6,118 nt of DNA from Acidobacteriota bacterium (GCA_003224515.1 QHZC01000290.1:1-6118); one strand, 5' to 3'; counted from the stretch's first letter, positions 1 through 5,446 are shown. Notes: generated by a model not told the origin, from the letters alone. Made by a program: numbers and translations.

Positions 1-1291
1 CTTGATAGGTGTAGGTGGGCAGCGTGGTGCTTCCCGACGTTCCCACATATGCGAAACTCCCGTCGAACCGCAACGAAGGCAGCCGCGAATCCTGCGATGC
101 CTTCTTCTGATATTCCGCGGCCTTGATCTGCGATTCGAGCGCCTTCCACTCCTGGCGCTCCGCCAGCGCGAGCTCGATTCTCGGCTCGACTTCCGGCTGC
201 GGGGTATCAAAAAAGCTCAAAGAATCCCGCAACTCAATGGCCTGCCGCGGATCCAGATTCAACAAACGGCTTAGGGCGAAGAGCGATGTCTCACGGTCCG
301 TTTCTGCCACGATTAGCCGCTGCTTTTCGTTTTGTAGCTCCACGTTGGCGCGCAGCGTGTCGATTCCCGTACCCACGCCTTCTTTCTGTAAGTCCGCCGC
401 CTGGTCGTACAGCGCCTGCGCCAGGCTCACGCGCGATTGCGACGCCTGCACATTGGCCACCGCCCGCAGCGTCCCGATGTACTGCGAAACCACTAACAGA
501 ATCACTTGCTCTCTTGTCGAAAGACTGGTCGCTTTGCTTGCGCTCACCGAGTCTCGCGCCGCTTGGTATCTCCGCCATAGCGTCAGGTCGAAAACCGGCA
601 CGCCGAAGCTCGGACCCGCGGAAAACACTTGATACGGACCAAGCGTCTTGGGAAATCCGGGAAACGGCGTCCTGCCTCCGAACTGCGCCAGCAGGTTTAC
701 TTTCTGCGCTTGGTCCGAGATCTCGGCATTCGCTTGCGGCAGGAGATCGGCTCGTGCAATGTTCTTGTCTTGTTCGCTTTGCGCTGCTTGCAAAATCGCG
801 ATCTGCGCTGTCGGATTCTGCTTAAGCACCAGCCCCACCGCTTGATCCAGCGTCAGCCGCAGCACCTGCGTGGGTGCATTCCCCGGCAACGCGGTCTGTC
901 TGTTTGTGCCTTGTGCATGCGTCACCGTGGGCCCCAGCAGCAAACTGAAGAATGCCGTGTAAAAAATAATGTGCGAGCGCTTGGGACGTTCCTTCGCAGC
1001 GGCGCTCGGGCCGTGTTTCTCCCGCGCCACAATTTCGTGCACGATGGCTTGGTTCAAACAGCCTTCCGCGACCAACTGACCACCTTGCCGGTGAATTTCC
1101 ATCAGCAGCGCTTTTCCGGCGGCATCGATGAAGCTCACGGCACAGAGATTCATGTGGAATTTCTCGCGCGGCGAGGCCGCGTGCAGCTCCCGCCAGCACT
1201 GTTCGAGCGCTGCCACCCAGGGCCCCGCCAGCCGGCCCTCGACGCTGAGGAAGATCTTTCCGCGCTTCTTCTCGGTTGTAATTCTTAGCAT
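1..1291 (-). CDS. STAS-like domain fused to TolC-family outer membrane efflux protein (partial, runs off left edge)
   Basis: One uninterrupted frame of 430 codons starts at ATG 1291 and has no stop before base 1. AGGA lies 8 nt upstream of the start. Residues 1-92 resemble a small STAS-like domain (VEGRLAGPW at about 17-25, FIDAAGKALL at about 54-63). The classical D-S-S-G phosphosite reads D56-A-A-G59, so there is no phosphorylatable Ser. Residues 93-107 form a basic linker ending KRSH. A hydrophobic stretch at 108-123 followed by T-H-A-Q (124-127) looks like a signal peptide with cleavage after A126. From about 145 the protein reads as the TolC/OEP duct family: TLDQAVGLVLKQNP, coiled helices with GVGTGIDTLRANVELQNEK at 305-323, and a second repeat beginning near 367. 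TolC proteins form outer-membrane ducts for tripartite efflux pumps. In relatives I recall the STAS protein as a separate gene, so a fusion or an internal non-ATG start (GTG 1042 or 1030, neither with a Shine-Dalgarno) are both possible. The TolC call is firm; the joined architecture is less so. Confidence 0.85.
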   Translation of the reverse strand, partial: MLRITTEKKRGKIFLSVEGRLAGPWVAALEQCWRELHAASPREKFHMNLCAVSFIDAAGKALLMEIHRQGGQLVAEGCLNQAIVHEIVAREKHGPSAAAKERPKRSHIIFYTAFFSLLLGPTVTHAQGTNRQTALPGNAPTQVLRLTLDQAVGLVLKQNPTAQIAILQAAQSEQDKNIARADLLPQANAEISDQAQKVNLLAQFGGRTPFPGFPKTLGPYQVFSAGPSFGVPVFDLTLWRRYQAARDSVSASKATSLSTREQVILLVVSQYIGTLRAVANVQASQSRVSLAQALYDQAADLQKEGVGTGIDTLRANVELQNEKQRLIVAETDRETSLFALSRLLNLDPRQAIELRDSLSFFDTPQPEVEPRIELALAERQEWKALESQIKAAEYQKKASQDSRLPSLRFDGSFAYVGTSGSTTLPTYTYQ

Positions 1292-1351
1292 TGATTGCGT
1301 CCTGCTCGCGTTGTGTAGATGCATTGCGATCACCATCCGATGCAAAAATTT

Positions 1352-1373
1352 GTTAATGGCTAAGTTAAGCTAA
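1352..1373. repeat. Tandem GTTAA..GCTAA repeat in the STAS-TolC leader
   Basis: Two head-to-tail near-copies, GTTAATGGCTAA (1352-1363) and GTTAAGCTAA (1364-1373), lie 61 nt upstream of the STAS-TolC start in an AT-rich leader. The spacing suits a regulator binding site near a promoter. A weak minus-strand promoter match (TTGTTT, 17 nt, TAACAA) overlaps it. The function is inferred and no cognate regulator gene is visible in the window. Confidence 0.3.
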
Positions 1374-1436
1374 AACAAAGACTTATACCTCGATTGGGAG
1401 AGCGAGAGGTAGTTTAGAAAGGGCAATATATGGGCG

Positions 1437-1862
1437 TTATATCAAATATGGTCTGCAATATAGTGACCACATATGGTCTTCATTCCTTTGCGGGGCTTTG
1501 CCTTCCTTTCTACTTTGCTCTTCGCTTGGCACATAGGAATCGACCCGCAACGCGAGCGGCAGTGGTTGCCCGCAGTCCATCTCCACCAGGTCTCCAGAAT
1601 CTGGGTGTCCCCTGTTCGGACGGTTCGTCCGTGCGGATATTCTTTTCCCCCAGGATGCGTCCAACACGAATTACCCGGCCCCAGAATTTGTGCGTTCCGT
1701 AGGCCTCCGCCGTCACCTACGCGCGCTGGCCCACATCGTGATCACCGGCGAATCGAATTGTGTCGAGACGCTCCCCCCGTTGTGCCGCAGCTTCGGCAGG
1801 ATCACCCCGTTGATCGGCACGCGGATGTAGCTTTTCATCCGCAGTGAAGCGAAGGAACTCAT
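1437..1862 (-). pseudogene. Degraded HlyD/DevB-type periplasmic adaptor (membrane fusion protein) remnant
   Basis: Adaptor motifs run in the correct order but in different frames. SYIRVPINGVIL and SVSTQFDSPVIT are read from about 1862 to 1737 and match the second half of the lipoyl/barrel region. DVGQRA, an in-frame TAG at 1719-1717, and VTAEAYGTHKFWGRVIRVG then GEKNIRTDEPSE are read in the next frame. DTQILET is read in a third frame from about 1609. LVEMDCGQPLPLALRVDSYV is read in the first frame from about 1588, running to a stop at 1437. Where intact homologues have a Tyr between A and V in the QRAYVTA segment, this copy has the TAG. About 20-25 residues (the usual MADTS..LRVRVDVDE stretch) are missing near 1737-1743, and the N-terminal part is gone. 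Intact HlyD adaptors bridge an inner-membrane ABC or RND pump to TolC. Its place directly upstream of a TolC gene on the same strand suggests decay of a former efflux operon. A functional product is very unlikely. Confidence 0.8.
1449..1478. promoter_or_regulatory. Cluster of TGGTC/GACCA inverted repeats, candidate operator
   Basis: TGGTC at 1449-1453 pairs with GACCA at 1465-1469 across an 11-nt AT-rich spacer. The same GACCA arm pairs again in the near-perfect 14-mer GACCACATATGGTC (1465-1478, 12 of 14 positions symmetric). Three half-sites spaced about one and a half helical turns apart suggest a dimeric repressor site. It lies about 160-190 nt upstream of STAS-TolC and just beyond the recognisable end of the HlyD remnant. 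The regulator is unknown. Confidence 0.35.
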
Positions 1863-1934
1863 CTGATCCACATCTCGCCGTAAACCTTGGGCCGATACTT
1901 GCTAACTAGCCAGACCGCGCTTCGAATCGCCCTC

Positions 1935-2405
1935 TTACTTTTTCACCGCAATGGCCTGCAATTCGAAATGCCCGCCCCGCAGGAGCGATACGGCTCCGAT
2001 GAATTCCCGCGCTGGCAAGTCCTTGGCCGCGAAGTAACTCTTGTAAATCGGATTGAACTTTTCGAACAGTGAGAGGTCCGTGCACGCGATCTGCACGTAC
2101 ACCAGGTCGTCCATGGTCATCCCTGCCTGTGCCAGTACCGCCTTCTCTCCGTCCAGCAGGTTCTTGATCTCGTCGTCAATCTGCTCCGGCGCTTTTCCTG
2201 TCTTCGGATCCAGCCCCAGCCGTCCCGCCAGATACAACGTGTTCCCCGCCAGGATCGCGTCGCTGAAGGGCAGTTGCGCGGGCTTATCTGGAAGATTGAT
2301 CGCCTTCCGAGTGGGCTGTATCGTAACCTGCGAAAACGCGCCGTGTACCGTAAGAATTCCTGCCACCGCCAAAACCACCACGAGGAAACTGATGCGACGA
2401 TTCAT
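1935..2405 (-). CDS. Exported RidA (YjgF/YER057c/UK114) family protein
   Basis: The protein has 156 residues. The ATG at 2405 is chosen because GGAGGG (2416-2411) sits 5 nt upstream and the frame then begins with a signal peptide: MNRR, a hydrophobic run at about 6-20, and A-F-S|Q near 23-26. The rest is one RidA domain with a trimer-type chorismate-mutase-like fold: PFSDAILAGNTLYLAGRLGLDPKTG (46-70), VLAQAGMTMDDLVYV (90-104) and PAREFIGAVSLLRGGHFELQAIAVK (131-155). R133 corresponds to the arginine that binds the substrate carboxylate in RidA enzymes (E. coli R105), and E148 to E. coli E120. The usual Tyr in the P-Y motif is Phe, and the S-G-Q motif is A-G-R. Family members deaminate reactive 2-aminoacrylate-type enamines/imines in the cytosol, so an exported copy probably acts on another substrate in the periplasm. 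The family call is firm; the reaction is not known. Confidence 0.93.
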   Translation of the reverse strand: MNRRISFLVVVLAVAGILTVHGAFSQVTIQPTRKAINLPDKPAQLPFSDAILAGNTLYLAGRLGLDPKTGKAPEQIDDEIKNLLDGEKAVLAQAGMTMDDLVYVQIACTDLSLFEKFNPIYKSYFAAKDLPAREFIGAVSLLRGGHFELQAIAVKK

Positions 2406-2410
2406 GTTTT

Positions 2411-2416
2411 CCCTCC
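2411..2416 (-). promoter_or_regulatory. Strong ribosome binding site of the RidA-family gene
   Basis: GGAGGG lies 5 nt before ATG 2405. It fixes the start there rather than at in-frame codons up to 2510, which would add 35 residues unlike the family in front of a clear signal peptide. Confidence 0.75.
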
Positions 2417-2445
2417 ATTCGATGAGTTGCCCGATGCGCCGCGCG

Positions 2446-2474
2446 AGTGTAATACCCAAATGCGCCTTCGGCAA
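2446..2474 (-). promoter_or_regulatory. Candidate sigma70-type promoter for the RidA-family gene
   Basis: On the minus strand TTGCCG (2474-2469) is followed after exactly 17 nt by TACACT (2451-2446). Each hexamer matches 4 of 6 consensus positions. It lies in the 137-nt gap between the YeiH-like stop and the RidA start, giving a leader of roughly 35 nt. This suggests RidA can be transcribed independently of the genes upstream. Confidence 0.4.
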
Positions 2475-2542
2475 GTCGTCCGCCGCCGCCTCGCTTGCCC
2501 CGGCCGACAACCATCTCTATGGCATCTCCCGACTCGTTTAAA

Positions 2543-3505
2543 CTACAAGGCGATGAACCCTGTTCGAATGAAGTAGAGGGAAGTGATGCCTACCGCGAGC
2601 CACAGCAGCACGCCTAGAAGCAGAGGGCGCCAGCCTACCTCTTTCAAGGTGGCGCGGGAGATGCCGCTGCCGATGAGGAACAGTGTCGCGGTGAGGCCGA
2701 AGCGGCCGAGAGTGAAGAGCCCATTCGAGAGATGTGCGAGCGCGAGAAGATAGGTATTGACCACGGCGGCGAGAACAAAAAAGGCGACGAACCAGGGGAA
2801 CTGGAGGCCGAGCCCGCTGCCGGCATTAACGGGAACGCTCTGAGAGCGGTTGTGCTTGATGGCCGCCGTGGCGAGAGCGAGGGGAACGATCCAGAGAGCA
2901 CGGGCAAGTTTTACGGTGGTGCCGACGACCAAGGCCTGCGCGCCATGTTTCGTGGCGGCGCCGACCACGGAACTAGTGTCGTGAATCGCCAACGCGGCCC
3001 AGAGTCCGAATTGCGATTGTGAAAGATGGAGTGCATTGCCGATCGGCGGAAAAATCAGCAGGGCGATCGAATTCAGAATAAAAATCGTGCCCAGCGATAC
3101 CGCCATTTCTTCTTCATCGGCTTGAAGAATGGGACCGACGGCGGCGATGGCGCTGCCGCCGCAAATCGCCGTGCCTGCGGTAATAAGAAATGACGAATTG
3201 CCGCGAACCTGCAAAAGTTTGCCGAGTGCCAGACCCACAAGCAGCGCGAAGGAAATCCCCAGCGCGGTGTAGATAAATCCGCTGCGGCCCGCTTTCAGGA
3301 CTTCGTGCAGATTCATGCCGAAGCCGAGGGCTACAACGGAGCTTTGGAGAAGAGTGCGGGCGATGCCGCGACTTTCGTCGATGTACGGATGCGGGAAGCT
3401 GAGACCGAAGAGAATTCCCAGTGTGAGGGCGATCGGCGGCGAAACTATTCCCGTGAACGAAAGTGCGAGAGCGAGAACAAAAATAATTTTCGGAAGAGTG
3501 GGCAT
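2543..3505 (-). CDS. YeiH-family putative sulfate/sulfite exporter, polytopic membrane protein
   Basis: A protein of 320 residues, close to the family's usual 320-350, almost entirely hydrophobic with about 9-10 membrane segments. Family hallmarks in order: GILFGL (30-35), GFGMNL (61-66), the conserved TAICGGSAIAAVGPI (112-126), IFILNSIALLIFPPIG (141-156), IHDTSSVVGAA (174-184; usually VHE.. in relatives), TTVKLARALWIVPLAL (196-211) and PWFVAFFVLAAVVN (237-250). This is the UPF0324/YeiH family, commonly named putative sulfate exporter; the substrate is not proven for this branch. ATG 3505 is chosen because the frame upstream to 3868 is antisense-like, basic, Pro/Ser-rich sequence overlapping the tlpA-like gene. 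No Shine-Dalgarno precedes 3505, so TTG or GTG codons slightly upstream (about 3556-3565) are alternatives. It lies 106 nt downstream of the TlpA-like gene on the same strand and is probably co-transcribed with it. Confidence 0.9.
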   Translation of the reverse strand: MPTLPKIIFVLALALSFTGIVSPPIALTLGILFGLSFPHPYIDESRGIARTLLQSSVVALGFGMNLHEVLKAGRSGFIYTALGISFALLVGLALGKLLQVRGNSSFLITAGTAICGGSAIAAVGPILQADEEEMAVSLGTIFILNSIALLIFPPIGNALHLSQSQFGLWAALAIHDTSSVVGAATKHGAQALVVGTTVKLARALWIVPLALATAAIKHNRSQSVPVNAGSGLGLQFPWFVAFFVLAAVVNTYLLALAHLSNGLFTLGRFGLTATLFLIGSGISRATLKEVGWRPLLLGVLLWLAVGITSLYFIRTGFIAL

Positions 3506-3522
3506 CGATTGGGAGAAGAATA

Positions 3523-3615
3523 TCAGGCCGGGAGCCGGATGGGCCAGCAGCACCAAGCAAAGGCGCCTAGAAGTTGCCGTTTGCCTCTTCGAGCTTGCAT
3601 GTTGGTGAATATCAT
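3523..3615 (-). CDS. Possible 30-residue leader ORF linking the TlpA-like and YeiH-like genes
   Basis: An ATG at 3615 overlaps the TGA of the TlpA-like gene in an ATGA arrangement. It opens a 30-codon frame rich in Arg, Trp and Cys that ends at 3523, 17 nt before the YeiH-like ATG. YeiH has no Shine-Dalgarno, so coupling by re-initiation through this short frame is conceivable. No homology is recognised, and the peptide itself may have no function. Confidence 0.2.
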   Translation of the reverse strand: MIFTNMQARRGKRQLLGAFAWCCWPIRLPA

Positions 3616-4469
3616 TTTTCTTTCTCTTTCGGGGCAGGCGCAGACGGAGCAGAGGGCTCGGACTTCGAGGGCGTGGAATGTGCCAGGGCGGCGACGATTT
3701 TCTCGGTGGCGCCTTTGCTGGTTTGACAGTTGCGATCGTAGATGCGGCATTGTGCAAGAGTGTAGTTGCAGCCGCAAGTGCATCCTTCGGCGTTGAATTT
3801 ATGGAGTGCGACGATTTTTTGTTCCGGTGTGAGTTTGGAAAGATCGACGCCGGGGAGCTCGGTGGCACGGACCGCGTTCTTGATGAAGATCTGGCCGGTG
3901 TCGTCGAAAGTTTCTACTTTGACGTTGCCGATGGGCAGGCCCAAGAGCGAGCGGACTTCTAATTCATAGAGAATCGGGTTGTGGAGCCCCTCGTGCTTCT
4001 GAACAATGCGTCCTTCGGTATCGAGGAGGAAGGATGTGGGAAGAGCCGCGATCCCCCCGTACTTCATGCGGATGTCATTTGGGGCGAGTGCCACAGGATA
4101 GTTGATACCGTATTTTTCGACGACTGTTTGGATGGCCGCCGGATCGTCATCGTCGTCAATAAGGCTGAGAATCTGGAAGCGGTCTTTGTACTTGGCCTGG
4201 AGATCGATGAGATCGTAAAGCTCCGCCCGGCAGGGTCCGCACCAGGTGGCCCAGAAATTCAGAAGGATGACTTTGCCTTTGGAGTCCGCGAGTGTGACGG
4301 TCTTGCCGTCGAGGCCGGTCAGCTTGAAGTCCGGCGCGGAATCGGGATTACGAACAAAGCGGATGGCGGCTTGCTGGTCCTGCTGAGAAACGGCAAAGAC
4401 AGGAAAAAAGCAAAGAAGTAACCAAGCAAGGAGAGAAAAAATGGCGCGGCGATGGAAGGCGTGTCTCAC
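3612..4469 (-). CDS. Exported TlpA-like thioredoxin-fold protein with Cys-rich C-terminal tail
   Basis: The protein has 285 residues from GTG 4469, the only start that gives a compact signal peptide (two Arg at 7-8, hydrophobic 9-27, cleavage near A-V-S|Q). Residues 44-177 are a redoxin/TlpA domain: APDFKLTGLDGKTVTL (45-60), the redox motif W-C77-G-P-C80, and the cis-proline loop ALPT with P144. Such proteins reduce or shuffle disulfides in the periplasm, for example in cytochrome c maturation or copper-site assembly. An extra region after about 185 ends in C230-x-C232-x-C234-x6-C241-x6-C248 (EGCTCGCNYTLAQC then DRNC). This could bind a metal or serve as a second redox centre. A Ser/Pro/Ala and Lys/Glu-rich tail closes the protein. 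The frame is open upstream to 4685, but that part has no domain. No Shine-Dalgarno precedes the GTG, so the start is the weak point. The thioredoxin call is firm; the partner is unknown. Confidence 0.9.
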   Translation of the reverse strand: MRHAFHRRAIFSLLAWLLLCFFPVFAVSQQDQQAAIRFVRNPDSAPDFKLTGLDGKTVTLADSKGKVILLNFWATWCGPCRAELYDLIDLQAKYKDRFQILSLIDDDDDPAAIQTVVEKYGINYPVALAPNDIRMKYGGIAALPTSFLLDTEGRIVQKHEGLHNPILYELEVRSLLGLPIGNVKVETFDDTGQIFIKNAVRATELPGVDLSKLTPEQKIVALHKFNAEGCTCGCNYTLAQCRIYDRNCQTSKGATEKIVAALAHSTPSKSEPSAPSAPAPKEKEK

Positions 4470-4637
4470 GGTGGCATCTATAGGAGACCACAGTGGGTGG
4501 ACGACGCCAAGGGGACGATTGGGATTTCTAGTCAACAATTCACCCCCCCATGTTTTTATATCACCGCGAGCGCCCGGGAGTTTGGCGGGGTAACGGCTTG
4601 ATCTCAGAAGATTAGGGGAGAGGCTAAAGTTGGAAAA

Positions 4638-4766
4638 ATGAATTTGAAGGGCCGCAATTTCTCTCTGGAACTTGTAGTACTGCAAAAATTCATCGAGGCT
4701 GAAGAATTTGCCACCGGACGAGCGCGGGAAAAACTCTATCCATCTTATTTTGAGTCCGTTACGTAA
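4638..4766 (+). CDS. Possible small protein of 42 residues, unknown
   Basis: The frame runs from ATG 4638 to TAA 4764-4766. The peptide has balanced composition: basic N-terminus, an amphipathic middle (LELVVLQKFIEAEEF) and a charged end (GRAREKLYPSYF). This reads more like protein than random sequence. The ribosome site is weak (GGA close to the ATG, GGGGAG about 20 nt away). It ends 38 nt before the downstream ATG 4805. No family recognised. It could be chance, or the start of a lost gene. Confidence 0.25.
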   Translation: MNLKGRNFSLELVVLQKFIEAEEFATGRAREKLYPSYFESVT

Positions 4767-4793
4767 GGCAGAAGCGCTGCCTGCTAGTAGCGT

Positions 4794-4800
4794 GGGAGGT
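4794..4800 (+). promoter_or_regulatory. Strong ribosome binding site that marks the start at 4805
   Basis: GGGAGGT sits 4 nt before ATG 4805. That ATG opens a signal-peptide-like frame (MHLTRRHYLMIG) which hits TGA at 4853 unless the frame shifts by one base near 4840. The site is the main reason for placing the true start of the downstream gene here and not at 4708. Confidence 0.7.
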
Positions 4801-4804
4801 GCAC

Positions 4805-5358
4805 ATGCATTTGACCAGGCGGCACTACCTCATGATCGGGGCGCGATCTTGCTGACGGCAGTGTTGACGGTGTCTGCCGCCACACTGCGAGACAGGTCCG
4901 ACGCTGTGATGCTGCCAGAGCACACGGCGATTCACGTGACGCTGGACCAAGCTGTGGCGAGTAACCAGAGCAGACCGGGAGACCACTTTGATGCAACGGT
5001 CTCCGAGCCGGTGGTCGTAGACGGCCAGACAGTGATCCCACAGGGTGCACATGCTGAAGGGCTCGTAGTTGACTCACGGCAGTCCGGAAGGCTGATGGGC
5101 CGGGCACAGTTACAGCTAGCGCTGCAGACCGTAGCGGCAGCAGTGAACCTGGCGTGGATCGGTGGCGGCGCCGGCGGAGGGGCGTTGATTGGCGCCCTGG
5201 CCGGCGGAGGCACCGGCGTGCTGATCGGCGGACCCGTGGGAGCAGGAGCTGGCGCCACAGTTGCGCTACTGATAGGAAGGAAAGACATCAAGCTGAGGGC
5301 GGAGACGCCGCTCCAGTTTGAGCTTGCTGAACCTGTGACGATCAAAGTGAAGGGCTGA
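4805..5358 (+). CDS. Exported glycine-zipper protein, signal peptide split by an apparent frameshift
   Basis: The main frame is open from 4708 to 5358 (216 codons), but its first part is not protein-like. With ATG 4805 and its strong ribosome site, the peptide MHLTRRHYLMIG continues sensibly as AILLTAVLTVSAATL of the main frame if one base is missing in the GGGG run at 4838-4841. Together these make a normal signal peptide. The mature part contains LPEHTAIHVTLDQAVASNQSRPGDHFDATV and VVVDGQTVIPQGAHAEGLVVDSRQSGRLMGRAQLQLAL, a beta-rich domain recurrent in acidobacterial exported proteins. A Gly/Ala-rich zipper (about 5158-5277, IGGGAGGGALIGALAGGG...) follows, then a short strand region ending in ELAEPVTIKVKG. 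In relatives I recall a longer segment between the beta domain and the zipper; only about ten residues remain here. Function unknown; an envelope role is inferred. Either a sequencing indel or early decay would explain the shift. Confidence 0.7.
5171..5210 (+). repeat. Short direct repeat coding for the glycine zipper
   Basis: CCGGCGGAGG occurs at 5171-5180 and again at 5201-5210, exactly 30 nt apart and in frame. It encodes two successive Gly-rich units of the zipper. It probably reflects local duplication or simple codon bias in a Gly/Ala-rich stretch. Confidence 0.5.
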
Positions 5359-5392
5359 GGTTTTTTTCAGGCCTTTTACACAGCGTCTGAAA

Positions 5393-5446
5393 GGCGGGCG
5401 TGACTTGCGCCGAGGTTTGGCCGAGGGCGCCCGCCCTCTTTTTTTT
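5393..5446 (+). terminator. Intrinsic terminator after the glycine-zipper gene
   Basis: GGCGGGCG (5393-5400) pairs perfectly with CGCCCGCC (5428-5435). The 27-nt loop can fold further, and TCTTTTTTTT (5437-5446) follows. It begins 34 nt after the stop codon. The U tract is on the plus-strand side only, so it serves the plus-strand gene. Confidence 0.8.

Larger units (their letters stand above)
4470..4804. other. Intergenic region between the divergent TlpA-like and glycine-zipper genes
   Basis: This 335-base stretch holds the 5' regions of two divergent genes. Visible items are a run of seven C (4543-4549), an AT-rich patch (TTTTTATA) next to it, a possible 42-codon frame (4638-4766), and a small hairpin GGCAG/CTGCC (4767-4771 with 4777-4781). 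The hairpin lies immediately after that frame and before the ribosome site of the downstream gene. TTGACT on the minus strand near 4530 has no matching -10 box, and I found no convincing promoter on either strand. Confidence 0.5.

Noticed and set aside
822..1199. Minus-strand open frame of 125 codons inside the STAS-TolC gene
   Set aside because: It is out of frame with a clear STAS/TolC coding sequence; its Arg/Gly/Ala-rich composition is typical of a GC-rich shadow.
629..1288. Plus-strand open frame of 219 codons antisense to STAS-TolC
   Set aside because: No domain is visible, and the opposite strand carries recognisable STAS and TolC motifs throughout.
2406..2510. Upstream extension of the RidA-family frame
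   Set aside because: It would place 35 unrelated residues ahead of a clear signal peptide; GGAGGG before ATG 2405 marks the start.
2053..2541. Plus-strand open frame of 162 codons antisense to the RidA-family gene
   Set aside because: Ser/Arg/Cys-rich mirror of a firm RidA coding sequence, with no ribosome site.
3506..3868. Upstream extension of the YeiH-like frame by 121 residues
   Set aside because: The extra sequence overlaps the Cys-rich tail of the TlpA-like gene in another frame and is basic, Pro/Ser-rich and non-membrane, unlike YeiH N-termini.
4543..4549. Run of seven C as a possible phase-variation tract
   Set aside because: It lies about 75 nt upstream of the TlpA-like start, with no promoter elements placed so that its length would matter.
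4470..4685. Upstream extension of the TlpA-like frame by 72 residues
   Set aside because: It lacks any domain and would bury the signal peptide inside the protein; GTG 4469 gives a normal exported precursor.
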